NCBI GenBank assembly: GCA_948735595.1
Contig: CAPXSA010000008.1
Coordinates: 23,519-87,518, forward strand
Source of the DNA: an uncultured Clostridia bacterium
GTDB lineage: Bacteria > Bacillota > Clostridia > TANB77 > CAG-508
Direction of reading: 5' to 3'
DNA: 64,000 bases
How positions within the stretch are numbered: the stretch's first letter is position 1; each line of letters starts with the position of its first letter. This document shows positions 36,295 through 45,954 of the stretch, piece by piece. The notes beneath the pieces are model-generated. The model was not told where the DNA came from. It did not search any database and saw only the letters and a list, made by a program, of their open reading frames with translations. The position numbers were made by a program, and so were the translations under genes.

Positions 36295-37129
36295 ATGAGT
36301 GAAGTATATTTTAAAATAGACGAAAACTTTGAACCAATTATCAAGAAAGCATTAGTGGGAAAAGACATAAAAGCAATGAATTTAATTACAACTGGTTGGA
36401 CTAACATTGTATATGAAGTAGAAACAAATGAAGGAAACTATTTTTTCCGCTTCCCACGTGATGAATTTTGGTCTAGGACAATTGTAAAAGACAGTGAATT
36501 TGCACGGATATATTTATCAAAAAACTACTTTTGATACTTGCCAGTTAGAATTAAAAAGAGATGAGGGTAGACCTTTTAGCATGCACAAAAAGATTATAGG
36601 TACTCCTCTTGCTGAGAAAATAGAACAATTATCAGAAGAAGAAATTGCACAAGTATCAGAAGATATCGCAAAATTTATGGCTGAATTACATCAGTTAGAT
36701 TTCCAAAAAGAAAAGATTTTTACAATTAATGATATTGGTTTAAATTTATCAGAGTTTTTAGATGAGTTATTAACAAAACATGTAAGCAAAGAAGATAGGG
36801 CATTTTGGAAATTTGCAGATACTGTAGAAAAGCCAGAATGTTTAGTACATGGAGATTTAAACTTAAGTAATGTCTTATTAGATAATAGCAATAAAGTAAC
36901 TGCTATTATTGATTTTGGATTTGCAGGTTATGGAAATATTTATGATGATGTAGCTAGAATTCTTAGCAGGAATTGTCCAAAGAATTTTAAACAAGAAATT
37001 ATTCGTAACTATGAAAAATATGCTCAAACAAAACTTGATGTAGAAAAATTAGAAGACAAAATTACAGAATGGATTAATATTGACCAAGGATATATTAATT
37101 ACATGAGAGGAATAGGGATTTATGAATAA
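36295..37129 (+). CDS. Aminoglycoside/choline-type phosphotransferase, split by a +1 frameshift at CGG
   Basis: A kinase of the APH/ChoK superfamily, phosphorylating a small molecule. Frame one gives the N-lobe (ALVGKDIKAMNLITTGWTNI, YFFRFPRDEFW) and reaches CGG at 36505; the rest continues in +1 (GYIYQKTTFDTCQLEL) with the catalytic loop LVHGDLNLSNVLLD and the metal-binding AIIDFGFAGYG. Joining by skipping the C gives 277 residues, normal for the family, without other defects. Flanked by two REP-like repeats. The substrate is unknown; resistance should not be inferred from the superfamily name alone. AGAAAGGA precedes the ATG. Confidence 0.83.
36505..36507 (+). other. CGG codon at the frameshift point, site 4 (phosphotransferase)
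   Basis: Zero-frame GCA-CGG-ATA. Omitting the C gives GCA-GGA-TAT and continues EFA-G-YIYQKTTF. Confidence 0.82.
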
Positions 37130-37133
37130 TGGC

Positions 37134-37220
37134 AGTTTGGGGACGTTCTTTAAAACTGACAAAAGTGTCAGTTTAACCTACGTCCCTAAAGTGACAAAAG
37201 TGTCAGTTTTGGGGACACAC
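37134..37220. repeat. REP-like palindromic repeat, copy 2 (double unit)
   Basis: GGGGACGT and ACGTCCCT flank a hairpin whose arms AAACTGAC/GTCAGTTT enclose a short loop; a second unit with AGTGACAAAAGTGTC and GGGGACACACC follows. It fills the gap between the phosphotransferase gene and the ribosome site of polA. Confidence 0.7.
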
Positions 37221-37236
37221 CTTGAAGGAGGAAACA

Positions 37237-39969
37237 ATGGAAAAAATAGTCTTAATTGATGGAAACAGTATTTTAAATAGAGCTTTTTATGGAATAATGG
37301 GTTCTAAAATGTTAATGACACCAGATGGTAAATATACCAATGCCATTTATGGTTTTTTGGCAATTCTATTTAAGGTATTAGAGGATATAAAGCCAGAATA
37401 TCTTATGGTTGCTTTTGATTTAAAAGCTCCTACAGCAAGACATAAGATGTATGAGGGATATAAAGCAAATCGTAAAGGAATGCCAAACGAATTAGCAGAA
37501 CAAATGCCAATTTTAAAAGATATCTTAAGGTCTATGAATATTGCCATTGTTGAAATGGAAGGCTATGAGGCAGATGATATTTTAGGAACAATAGCTAAAA
37601 AAGCAGAGAAAAAAAGACTAGATGTTACCATTGTTTCAGGAGATAGAGATACTTTCCAATTAACTTCTAATCATATTAAAGTTCGTATTCCACATACTAA
37701 AATGGGGAAAACAGAAGTAGATGTGTTTGATGAAGAGGCTATTTTAGAAAAATATGGTATTATGCCTAAACAACTAATAGAAGTAAAAGGTTTACAAGGT
37801 GATACTTCTGATAATATTCCAGGGGTTCCAGGAATTGGAGAAAAGACAGCTTTAGAATTAATTCAAAAATATCATTCTATTGCTAATCTATATTTAGAAA
37901 TAGAAAGAGATAAGGCGGACTTAAAACCAAAGACAAAAGAAAAGTTAGTGACAAATAGAGAATTAGCAGAACTTTCAAGAACTTTAGGAACGATAAATAC
38001 AGAAGTACCAATTGAAGAAAAGGTAGAAGATTTTAAAAGACAAGAATGGAATGAAGAAGAGGTATATGCCAAATTTAAAGAATTAAATTTTAATCGTTTT
38101 ATTGAACGTTTTGGACTACAAAGTAAGCCAGAAATGCCACAAGATATTAACGAATTATTTACAATAGAAACTCTTAGTTTAGAAGATGCTTCAAAGATAC
38201 AAAAACTAGTAGAAGCTATAAAACAAGAAGGAAAGCTGATATATTTCTTACAAAAAGAAAAAGCAGAAAGACAAGAAACTTTAGCAGTTATTCCTAAAAA
38301 AATGACTACTCTTTATATGATAATATCTCAAACAGTTTATGAAATTCCAATGAATAATGTAGAGTTATTTGTTCAAAATTTTAAAGAAGTTTTAGAAGAT
38401 AACTCAGTAAAAAAATATAGTTATGGTATGAAAGAAGATATTGTTTTATGGAGAGAGTTAGGAATTGATTTAAACGGAATTTATTTCGATAGTGAAATTG
38501 CTGGATATTTATTAAATTCTAGTATTAGTCATTATACTTTAGAAGAACTTGCAAATCAATATTTAAAAATGGACCTTACGGGCTATTTAGAAGCAATGGG
38601 AATGAAACAAGAGCAAGAAAAGCAAATGACTTTATTTGCTCAAGAAACAGATACTAGTTTAGATTTTGAGAGATACCAAAATGCAATGTATGTATATACT
38701 ATTGCAAAATTACAAGAAATGATGTTACCAAAATTAGAAGAGACAAATGCAACAGAGTTATTTCAAAATATTGAGATGCCATTGGCAAAAGTTTTAGCCA
38801 ATATGCAATATGAAGGTATTTATTTAGACAAGGAAGAATTAATTAGTTTTGGTGACAAATTAAAAGAACAAATAGAGACTTTGAAACAAGAGATATATAA
38901 CCTAAGTGGAGAAGAGTTTAATGTTAATTCTACACAACAATTAGGTATTGTATTGTTTGAAAAATTAAAATTGCCAGTATACAAGAAAACTAAAAAAGGA
39001 TATTCAACAGATGGAGATGTTTTGGAAAAGTTACGCCCAGAGCACCCAATTATTGAGAAATTATTGGAATATCGTAGTCTTGTAAAACTTAATTCTACTT
39101 ATGTAGAAGGCTTATTACCATATGTAAATCCACAAACAAATAGAATTCACTCATACTTCCATCAAACTATTACTGCTACTGGAAGAATAAGTTCAACAGA
39201 ACCAAATTTGCAAAATATCCCAACTAGAGCAGAACAAGGAAAGCAAATTAGAAAAGCATTTAAAGCAGAGGAAGGCAATATTTTTATTGATGCAGATTAT
39301 TCACAAATTGAACTACGTATATTAGCTCATATTTCACAAGATGAAACCATGAAACAAGCCTTTTTAAATGAGGAAGATATTCATAGACAGGTTGCTTCTA
39401 AAGTATTTAATGTTCCACAAGAAGATGTAACCAAAGAGCAAAGAAGTGCAGCAAAAGCAGTAAACTTTGGAATTGTGTATGGTATTAGTGGTTTTGGATT
39501 AGCAGAACAGTTAGGAATTAGCCGTAAAAAAGCAGAAAACTATATTGAACAATATTTGAATAAATATGAAGGTGTAAAAGCCTTTATGAATGACATAGTA
39601 GAAGAGGCAAAAGAAAAAGGATATGTAGAGACCTTGTATCATCGTAGAAGATATATTACAGAACTTTCTTCTAGCAACTATATGGTAAGACAGTTTGGAA
39701 CAAGAGCAGCAATGAATACACCAATTCAAGGAACAGCAGCAGATATTATGAAAATTGCTATGATAAAAGTTTTTGATAGATTAAGAGAAGAAAAATTAGA
39801 TGCCAAATTAATTTTGCAAATTCATGATGAGTTATTAATAGAATGTAAAGAAGAACAAAAACAGCAAGTAAAACAAATTCTAAAAGACTCTATGGAGCAA
39901 GCTGTAACATTAGATATTCCATTAGAAGTAGAAGTTTCAGAAGCAGGCAACTGGTATGAGGTAAAATAG
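37237..39969 (+). CDS. polA: DNA polymerase I
   Basis: Repair and Okazaki-fragment polymerase. The 910 residues contain a 5'-nuclease domain (1-~295: KIVLIDGNSILNRAF, EADDILGTIA, VSGDRDTFQLT, GDTSDNIPGVPGIGEKTA), a degenerate 3'-5' exonuclease-like domain (~300-510) without the catalytic DxE residues, as common in Firmicutes, and the polymerase domain with motif A DADYSQIELRILAH (~684), motif B RSAAKAVNFGIVYG (~738) and motif C QIHDELLIE (~860). The start at 37237 follows AAGGAGG; a TTG five codons upstream is rejected. The REP-like repeat directly upstream may affect its mRNA. Confidence 0.98.
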   Translation: MEKIVLIDGNSILNRAFYGIMGSKMLMTPDGKYTNAIYGFLAILFKVLEDIKPEYLMVAFDLKAPTARHKMYEGYKANRKGMPNELAEQMPILKDILRSMNIAIVEMEGYEADDILGTIAKKAEKKRLDVTIVSGDRDTFQLTSNHIKVRIPHTKMGKTEVDVFDEEAILEKYGIMPKQLIEVKGLQGDTSDNIPGVPGIGEKTALELIQKYHSIANLYLEIERDKADLKPKTKEKLVTNRELAELSRTLGTINTEVPIEEKVEDFKRQEWNEEEVYAKFKELNFNRFIERFGLQSKPEMPQDINELFTIETLSLEDASKIQKLVEAIKQEGKLIYFLQKEKAERQETLAVIPKKMTTLYMIISQTVYEIPMNNVELFVQNFKEVLEDNSVKKYSYGMKEDIVLWRELGIDLNGIYFDSEIAGYLLNSSISHYTLEELANQYLKMDLTGYLEAMGMKQEQEKQMTLFAQETDTSLDFERYQNAMYVYTIAKLQEMMLPKLEETNATELFQNIEMPLAKVLANMQYEGIYLDKEELISFGDKLKEQIETLKQEIYNLSGEEFNVNSTQQLGIVLFEKLKLPVYKKTKKGYSTDGDVLEKLRPEHPIIEKLLEYRSLVKLNSTYVEGLLPYVNPQTNRIHSYFHQTITATGRISSTEPNLQNIPTRAEQGKQIRKAFKAEEGNIFIDADYSQIELRILAHISQDETMKQAFLNEEDIHRQVASKVFNVPQEDVTKEQRSAAKAVNFGIVYGISGFGLAEQLGISRKKAENYIEQYLNKYEGVKAFMNDIVEEAKEKGYVETLYHRRRYITELSSSNYMVRQFGTRAAMNTPIQGTAADIMKIAMIKVFDRLREEKLDAKLILQIHDELLIECKEEQKQQVKQILKDSMEQAVTLDIPLEVEVSEAGNWYEVK

Positions 39970-39975
39970 GGAAAC

Positions 39976-40081
39976 GAAGTTAACAAATTCTAAATGACAA
40001 AGTCATTAAGAATTTGTAGCATTCGTAATAACTATACTCTACGTCAATTACATGCTACGCAGGTAATTTCCTAGAGTATAG
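39976..40081. repeat. Intergenic double-hairpin element (polA to transglycosylase)
   Basis: A first hairpin pairs AACAAATTCT with AGAATTTGT and AATGAC with GTCATT (about 39980-40017); a second pairs CTATACTCTA (40032-40041) with TAGAGTATAG (40072-40081). There is no T tract, so it is not a simple terminator. Confidence 0.6.
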
Positions 40082-40109
40082 AAAAACAAAGGAGAGTTTA
40101 GAAAGTCAA

Positions 40110-40658
40110 GTGAAAGTATTAAAAAGATTATTGATACTATTAATATTTATTTTTATCTTATATTTTGTTTTATTTCATTTATTAGGCTTGGAAAACAAGA
40201 TAATGAAAATAGCATATCCACAGGAATATGCCCAATATGTGACAAAATATGCTGAAGAATGTGAAGTAGACCCTTTACTAATTTTTGCGATTATTAAAGC
40301 GGAAAGTGATTTTAATCCACAAGCCAAATCGCATAATGATGCAAAAGGACTTATGCAACTAATGGATAAAACTGCTATAGAATTATCAAAGCAAGTAGAA
40401 GTAGATTTATATGACCCAGAAACGAATATTAGATTAGGAACCTATTATTTTTCACAATTGTTAGAAAAATATGATAATCAAGTAGGAATTGCCTTAGCTG
40501 CTTATAACGCAGGAATGGGAAATGTAAACAATTGGATAGAAAGAGGAACGATTAAGGCTGATGGCACAGATTTGGAAAATATACCATATAAAGAAACGAA
40601 TATGTATGTGAGAAGAATTTTGAATGATTATGAGATGTATCAAAAGTTGTATAAGTAG
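40110..40658 (+). CDS. Membrane-anchored lytic transglycosylase (Slt/LT domain)
   Basis: A 182-residue protein with a single N-terminal membrane helix (LLILLIFIFILYFVLFHLLG) and a soluble-lytic-transglycosylase-type domain: IIKAESDFNPQAKS with the catalytic Glu, AKGLMQLMDKTA, NIRLGTYYFSQLL and ALAAYNAGMGNVNNW. It cleaves peptidoglycan glycan strands outside the membrane. The proposed start is GTG at 40110, with GGAG 15 bases upstream, which is long; no better start gives the membrane anchor. It converges with the M23 peptidase gene, both acting on the wall. Confidence 0.92.
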   Translation: MKVLKRLLILLIFIFILYFVLFHLLGLENKIMKIAYPQEYAQYVTKYAEECEVDPLLIFAIIKAESDFNPQAKSHNDAKGLMQLMDKTAIELSKQVEVDLYDPETNIRLGTYYFSQLLEKYDNQVGIALAAYNAGMGNVNNWIERGTIKADGTDLENIPYKETNMYVRRILNDYEMYQKLYK

Positions 40659-40680
40659 TGCCTATTGAAAAGCAGAAGAA

Positions 40681-40715
40681 ATAAACCGTTTTAGAATTTT
40701 TCTAAAACGGTTTAT
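40681..40715. terminator. Bidirectional terminator between two wall-hydrolase genes
   Basis: A perfect 15-bp stem (40681-40695 with 40701-40715) around ATTTT; it overlaps the last codon and stop of the minus-strand M23 gene. Confidence 0.8.
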
Positions 40716-41848
40716 GGCACAATTGGGTCAATTATCTCATATTTCCTTGAATAGTCCTTAGTTTCCTGATTACTCTTGTAAACTTCACTACGATTTTTTT
40801 GCAGGAAATTCACTAAATCATACAAATCTACCCAAATTTGATTAGGTCCTTCTTTTTGCACTTCATCAAAAATAAGTTGTATTCCAAAGTGAAGGTGGGG
40901 AACATTGATATTATTGACATTTTCCTTTGTACTATATCCAGTCATACCAAGGTAACCAATGACATCACCTGCTTGCACAATTTGGCCTTCTTTTAGATTT
41001 TCAGCATAAGGATGATTTTTTCTCAAATGGGCGTAGTAATAATAACGTTTTTTATCAAAACTACGAATACCAATTCTCCAACCACCATATTGATTCCAAC
41101 CAGCTGCTTCTACAACACCAGATTCTACTGCAATAATAGGAGCACCAACACTTCCCATTAAATCATTTCCAAAATGTAGCCTTTTATATCCATAAGACCT
41201 AGAAGCACCAAAATCATCATAATGACTATAAGAATAGTTTTTAGCAACAGGGTGGAAGGCTTTAATACCATATTTATTTTCAAATTGCTTTTGAGGAATT
41301 TCTTGTTCAACAGTAGAATTATCTAGGCTAGAAGTGCCTTCGGTATTTGTTTTTGAACTTACAGTAGTTTTGACTTCTTGTTTAAAATCCCCAATAAATT
41401 CATGTAATACACTATCATAGCCTTCAAAATAATAGTTATAATTCTTCATATCTTTTGTCAAATCAGCCATAGTTTGACCGTTTCTTAATTTTTCTACTAA
41501 ACTAGTTAAATCTTGAGATTTGTATCTTGAAAAGTCATTTCCATACTTACAAGCTAAATAAGAGATTAATTCAATCCAATTTAGTTTCACATCTTCATGA
41601 TTGTTATGTGATTGAATATCTAATTTAGATGTCTTATCTAGAACCTCATAAGAAACTTTAAACTCAAACCACTTAATATATTTCTTTTCTTGCACAGTAT
41701 TTTCTGAAGTAGAATTATGCCATTCAAAAGCTTGACTACTTGAAACAGGAATGGCCGAAAGTCTTTCAAAAGAAAAGAAACCTACTAAAACTAGTAAGAG
41801 AGAAAAAGAAATAAGGAATATCCATTTTAATTTTTTAGACAATAACAT
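40712..41848 (-). CDS. M23-family peptidoglycan endopeptidase
   Basis: A 378-residue exported protein: N-terminal membrane anchor (WIFLISFSLLLVLVGFFSF), an unrecognised middle region (about 30-200) and a C-terminal M23/LytM domain. Zinc ligands are in LHFGNDLMG (HxxxD) and VPHLHFGIQ (HxH); YYYYAHLRKN is the conserved Tyr/His segment. All metal residues are present, so it is probably an active DD- or interpeptide endopeptidase rather than a degenerate LytM factor. The long N-terminal part resembles clostridial M23 proteins, but a role in division or sporulation cannot be assigned. Confidence 0.92.
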   Translation of the reverse strand: MLLSKKLKWIFLISFSLLLVLVGFFSFERLSAIPVSSSQAFEWHNSTSENTVQEKKYIKWFEFKVSYEVLDKTSKLDIQSHNNHEDVKLNWIELISYLACKYGNDFSRYKSQDLTSLVEKLRNGQTMADLTKDMKNYNYYFEGYDSVLHEFIGDFKQEVKTTVSSKTNTEGTSSLDNSTVEQEIPQKQFENKYGIKAFHPVAKNYSYSHYDDFGASRSYGYKRLHFGNDLMGSVGAPIIAVESGVVEAAGWNQYGGWRIGIRSFDKKRYYYYAHLRKNHPYAENLKEGQIVQAGDVIGYLGMTGYSTKENVNNINVPHLHFGIQLIFDEVQKEGPNQIWVDLYDLVNFLQKNRSEVYKSNQETKDYSRKYEIIDPIVP

Positions 41849-42000
41849 GTAAACTTCACCAATAAAAATTTATGAAAGAGAAGAAGGAAATATGCGAAAG
41901 TTTTTTGTACTGACCTCTCAGTCTAAAGATTTTTTTTCGAAAATATGATATAAAAACATAGTATAAATTGGAAATTTAAGTAAAAAGGAGAATAAAACAA

Positions 42001-43719
42001 ATGAGTAAAAAGCTATATGAAACTATTGAAATTACAGACTTAAAGGATATGTTAAACAAGACAAAGGACATCTATGCAGATAAAATAGCGTATAAAGTAA
42101 GAGATGGAAAAGATGGATATATCACATTTACTCACAAACAAGTAAGAAAAATGATAGATAGCCTTGGAACAGCATTAATCGATATGGGATTAAAAGGAAA
42201 AAGAATTGCAGTTATTGGAGAAAATCGTTATGAATGGGAAATTGCATATCTTTCTATTGTATGTGGAACAGGTATTGTTGTGCCATTAGACAAATCCTTA
42301 CCAGAAAATGAATTAGAATCCTTAATTGAAAGATCAGAAGTAGAAGCAATTTTTTATTCCCAAAAATATGAAGAAGCATTAACAAAAATAAAATACAATG
42401 AAAATAATAAACTAAAACACTTAATCTCAATGGATAATACAGAACATGCAAGCGGTATTTATTCAGAGCAAGAATTAATACAAAAAGGTGAAAATCTAAT
42501 TGCACAAGGAAATAGAGAATTTATAGATGCTAAAATCGATAGTGAAAAAATGGCAATTATGTTATTTACCTCAGGAACTACCTCTAGTTCAAAAGTAGTA
42601 GCACTTTCACACAAAAATATATGTTCAAATTTAATGGACATTGGAAGCATTTTAGATATTACATCAGAAGATACATTGCTCTCTATTTTACCAATTCACC
42701 ATGTTTTTGAATGTACTGTTGGATTTCTTTTTTCTTTATACAAAGGAGCAACTACTGTATTTTGTGATGGATTAAAACATGTAATTGATAACTTAAAAGA
42801 ATACAAAGTAAGTGTTATGGCTTGTGTTCCAGGAATTTATGAAAGAATATTTGATATTATTAGAAAAGGACTAGAAAAGCAAGGTAAATTAGAAGAAATT
42901 TTAAGAAAAGAAGAAGAATTAAGAAATCATACTATGGAAGAAAAAAGAAAAGCATTTCCAGAAATCCATGAAATGTTAGGAGGAAATATCAAACTATTTA
43001 TTTCAGGAGCAGCAGCTTTAGATAGAAAAATAGAAGAAAGATACAGGTTATTAGGACTTAATTTAGTACAAGGATATGGATTAACAGAAACATCACCAGT
43101 AGTAGCCGTAGGAACCAATGAAGAATATAGACTAGGCTCTATTGGAAAAGTGGTACCAAGTATGGAAGCAAAATTAGTAGATGTCAACCAAGAAGGTATT
43201 GGTGAATTAGTAGTAAAAGGACCTAATGTTGCTTTAGGATATTACCAAGATGAAGTAGCAACTAAAGAGGCTTTTCAAGGTGAATGGTTTTACACAGGTG
43301 ATTTAGCAAAAATAGATGAAGATGGATATATCTATATTTGTGGAAGAAAGAAAAGTGTGATTGTATTAAAAAATGGTAAAAATATTTTCCCAGAAGAAAT
43401 GGAAGTTTTAGTGAATAAAATTGAGGGAGTAAAAGAGTCTTTCATTTTTGGAAAACAACTATCAGAAGATAAGGAAAATATTAAAATCCATGTCAAAGTA
43501 GTGTATGATAAAGAAATTGTAAAAAATGTATATAAGGCAGAAACACAAGAGGAAATCTACAAAGCAATTTTAGAAAAAATCAAAGAAGTAAATGAACAAA
43601 TGCCAAAATATAAAGCAATTAGAGGTCTTATCCTAACAGAAGAGCCACTAATTAAAACTACCACCAATAAAATTAAAAGGCAGGCAAATTTAGATGCAAT
43701 TTACGAACTTAACCACTAA
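42001..43719 (+). CDS. Long-chain acyl-CoA/acyl-ACP synthetase (AMP-binding family)
   Basis: Adenylate-forming enzyme of 572 residues that activates fatty acids. Motifs in order: LFTSGTTSSSKVVALSHKN (about 184-202, ATP loop), LFISGAAALDRKIEER, LVQGYGLTETSPVVAV, FYTGDLAKIDEDGYIYICGR and, at the C-terminus, TNKIKRQA with the catalytic Lys. Long-chain synthetases have this pattern. It opens the fatty-acid operon, just upstream of birA (26-base overlap), so it may feed exogenous fatty acids into the pathway, possibly as acyl-ACP; that acceptor is inferred. GGAG precedes the ATG. Confidence 0.9.
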   Translation: MSKKLYETIEITDLKDMLNKTKDIYADKIAYKVRDGKDGYITFTHKQVRKMIDSLGTALIDMGLKGKRIAVIGENRYEWEIAYLSIVCGTGIVVPLDKSLPENELESLIERSEVEAIFYSQKYEEALTKIKYNENNKLKHLISMDNTEHASGIYSEQELIQKGENLIAQGNREFIDAKIDSEKMAIMLFTSGTTSSSKVVALSHKNICSNLMDIGSILDITSEDTLLSILPIHHVFECTVGFLFSLYKGATTVFCDGLKHVIDNLKEYKVSVMACVPGIYERIFDIIRKGLEKQGKLEEILRKEEELRNHTMEEKRKAFPEIHEMLGGNIKLFISGAAALDRKIEERYRLLGLNLVQGYGLTETSPVVAVGTNEEYRLGSIGKVVPSMEAKLVDVNQEGIGELVVKGPNVALGYYQDEVATKEAFQGEWFYTGDLAKIDEDGYIYICGRKKSVIVLKNGKNIFPEEMEVLVNKIEGVKESFIFGKQLSEDKENIKIHVKVVYDKEIVKNVYKAETQEEIYKAILEKIKEVNEQMPKYKAIRGLILTEEPLIKTTTNKIKRQANLDAIYELNH

Positions 43720-44272
43720 TTTTTTAGGAAGAAATGTTAGTTTCTATCATGAAATAGATTCTACTCAAAGTGAGATTTGGAGAAGAATAGAAAACCATAC
43801 GATTGTCAATGGAAGTGTTGTAATAACTAACCTCCAAACACAAGGAAAAGGAACACATGGACGAATTTGGCACACTGATGAGCCAAACAATATTAGTTTT
43901 TCTCTATATATCCAAACAGAATGTACACCAGAAAAACTAGAAGGAATTACAGTAGAAATAGCACAAATTCTAGTAGACATTTTAAAGAAAGAATATGGTA
44001 TAGGATTAGAAATAAAAAAGCCAAATGATATTATGTATCATCAGAAAAAAATAGGTGGTATTCTAACAGAAAGTAAAGTGCATTTAGAAACTGTCAAATT
44101 TTTAGTAATAGGAATTGGAATGAATACCAATAAAATGAACTTTACAAGTGATATTGAAAATATAGCTACCTCTATTCAAAAAGAGTTTGGGATAGAAGTA
44201 GATAGAAATAAAGTAATAGCAGAGTTTTGCAATCAATTTGAAGCTGTAATGGAAAGGAGAACAAAAACATGA
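43694..44272 (+). CDS. birA: Biotin--[acetyl-CoA-carboxylase] ligase
   Basis: Attaches biotin to the AccB lysine. The 192 residues contain only the catalytic domain: FYHEIDSTQSEIWRR, the biotinyl-AMP loop LQTQGKGTHGRIWHT, IKKPNDIMYHQKKIGGILTE and VIGIGMNTN. The N-terminal helix-turn-helix of bifunctional BirA repressors is absent, so it is not a regulator. The start lies inside the preceding gene and its stop overlaps fabD by 4 bases, placing it firmly in the operon with its substrate accB. Confidence 0.93.
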   Translation: MQFTNLTTNFLGRNVSFYHEIDSTQSEIWRRIENHTIVNGSVVITNLQTQGKGTHGRIWHTDEPNNISFSLYIQTECTPEKLEGITVEIAQILVDILKKEYGIGLEIKKPNDIMYHQKKIGGILTESKVHLETVKFLVIGIGMNTNKMNFTSDIENIATSIQKEFGIEVDRNKVIAEFCNQFEAVMERRTKT

Positions 44273-45207
44273 AAATAGGTTTTTTATTCCCAGGGCAAGG
44301 TTCACAAGCAGTTGGCATGGGAAAAGATTTATATGAAAATTATGAAGAAGCAAGAGTAGTATATGATAAAGTAGAAGAAATAACAGGTATGCCAATAAAA
44401 AAACTTTCTTTTGAAGGTCCAGAAGAAGAACTAAACAAAACACAAAATACCCAAGTTGCAATATTAACACAAAGTTTAGCTATACTTGCTATATTAAAAA
44501 AATATAATATACAAGCTAAAATGTCAGCAGGATTAAGCTTAGGAGAATATACCGCTTTAATCGAAGATGGCATATTTGACTTTGAAGAAGGTGTAAAGTT
44601 AGTACAAAAAAGAGGAGAAATTATGCAAAACTTAACACCTCAAGGAAATTGGAAAATGGCTGCTATACTAGGATTAAATGAAGAAAAAGTACAAGAAGCA
44701 TGTAATCAAGTACAAGGCTTTGCAGTTCCAGCTAATTTTAATACAATTGGTCAAATTGTTATTTCAGGAGAAGAAGAGGCAGTTACAAAAGCAGGTGAAA
44801 TAGCAAAAGAGCTAGGTGCTAAAAAGGTAAGTATTTTAAATACAGCAGGTCCTTTTCATACAGAGAAATTAAACGAGTGTTCAAAAGTTTTAAAAGAAGA
44901 AATTAGCAAAACAAAGATAAATACAAAAGATGCTAAAGTAGTTAAAAATATAGATGGAAAGCTATATAAACAAGCTGATGACATTGCACAAATTCTAGCA
45001 GACCATATTATGAACCCAGTGAGGTTTACCTATGATTTGCAAACAATGTATGATAACGGAATAGATATTTTTATTGAAATTGGTCCAGGAAAAACATTAA
45101 GTGGATTTGTCAAAAGAATGAACTTTGAAAGACCAGTTCAAATGAAAAATATCAATAATGTAGAAACATTAGAACAAGTCATAAAGGAGGTAGTAGGAAA
45201 TGAATAA
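44269..45207 (+). CDS. fabD: Malonyl-CoA:ACP transacylase
   Basis: Moves malonyl from CoA to ACP. The 312 residues include FLFPGQGSQAVGMGKDL at the start, the nucleophile Ser90 in SAGLSLGEYTAL, QKRGEIMQ, VISGEEEAV, AGPFHTEKL (catalytic His) and GPGKTLSGFVKR. All catalytic features are present. It overlaps birA (ATGA) and fabG (8 bases), indicating translational coupling; AAAGGAGG for fabG lies within its end. No fabH or acpP appears in the cluster, so initiation and carrier genes must be elsewhere. Confidence 0.97.
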   Translation: MKIGFLFPGQGSQAVGMGKDLYENYEEARVVYDKVEEITGMPIKKLSFEGPEEELNKTQNTQVAILTQSLAILAILKKYNIQAKMSAGLSLGEYTALIEDGIFDFEEGVKLVQKRGEIMQNLTPQGNWKMAAILGLNEEKVQEACNQVQGFAVPANFNTIGQIVISGEEEAVTKAGEIAKELGAKKVSILNTAGPFHTEKLNECSKVLKEEISKTKINTKDAKVVKNIDGKLYKQADDIAQILADHIMNPVRFTYDLQTMYDNGIDIFIEIGPGKTLSGFVKRMNFERPVQMKNINNVETLEQVIKEVVGNE

Positions 45208-45934
45208 GGTTGCTTTTATTACAGGAGGAACAAGAGGAATTGGAAGACAAATTGCAATGACATTAGCAAAGGCAGGGTATGATATTGCAGTAAATTATAG
45301 GACAGAAAATGAAGATTTAACCATAACTAAAAGTGAAATCGAAAAATGTAATGTAAAATGCCTTCCAGTTCAAGGTGATGTTTCTAGCTTTGAAGATGGT
45401 GAAAATATGGTTAAGCAAGTTATAGAGCAATTAGGTAGAGTTGATGTGTTAGTAAATAATGCAGGAATTACCAAAGATACATTACTGATGAGGATGAAAA
45501 AGGAAGATTTTGAAGATGTATTACAAGTTAATCTTGTAGGAACTTTTAATGTAACTAAAAGTGTTATTCCATATATGATGAAACAAAAAGAAGGAAGAAT
45601 TATTAATTTATCTTCAGTAGTAGGAATTAGTGGAAATGCAGGGCAAGCAAATTATGCTGCTTCTAAAGCAGGAATTATCGGATTTACTAAAAGTTTAGCA
45701 AAAGAAGTAGGAAGTAGAAACATCTTAGTAAATGCAGTAGCACCAGGATTTATTGAAACACAAATGACAGATGTGTTAAAAGAGGAAATCAAAGAAGAAA
45801 TCAAAAAAACAATACCATTAAAAAGAATGGGAACAGTGGAAGATGTAGCAAATGTTGTAAAATTCTTAGCATCTAATGAGAGTTCATATATTACAGGGCA
45901 AGTAATTCAAGTTGATGGTGGAATGTTAATGTGA
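45200..45934 (+). CDS. fabG: 3-oxoacyl-[ACP] reductase
   Basis: NADPH-dependent short-chain reductase of the elongation cycle. The 244 residues show FITGGTRGIGRQIA (cofactor loop, about 6-19), DVLVNNAGITKDTL, the catalytic Ser in INLSSVVGISGN, YAASKAGIIGFTKSLA (Tyr/Lys) and VAPGFIETQMT. The GG-rich ribosome site is inside fabD. A long inverted-repeat element separates it from fabF. In a FASII operon this is FabG rather than a generic dehydrogenase. Confidence 0.96.
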   Translation: MNKVAFITGGTRGIGRQIAMTLAKAGYDIAVNYRTENEDLTITKSEIEKCNVKCLPVQGDVSSFEDGENMVKQVIEQLGRVDVLVNNAGITKDTLLMRMKKEDFEDVLQVNLVGTFNVTKSVIPYMMKQKEGRIINLSSVVGISGNAGQANYAASKAGIIGFTKSLAKEVGSRNILVNAVAPGFIETQMTDVLKEEIKEEIKKTIPLKRMGTVEDVANVVKFLASNESSYITGQVIQVDGGMLM

Positions 45935-45954
45935 TTTTTTATTAGAATTATAAT

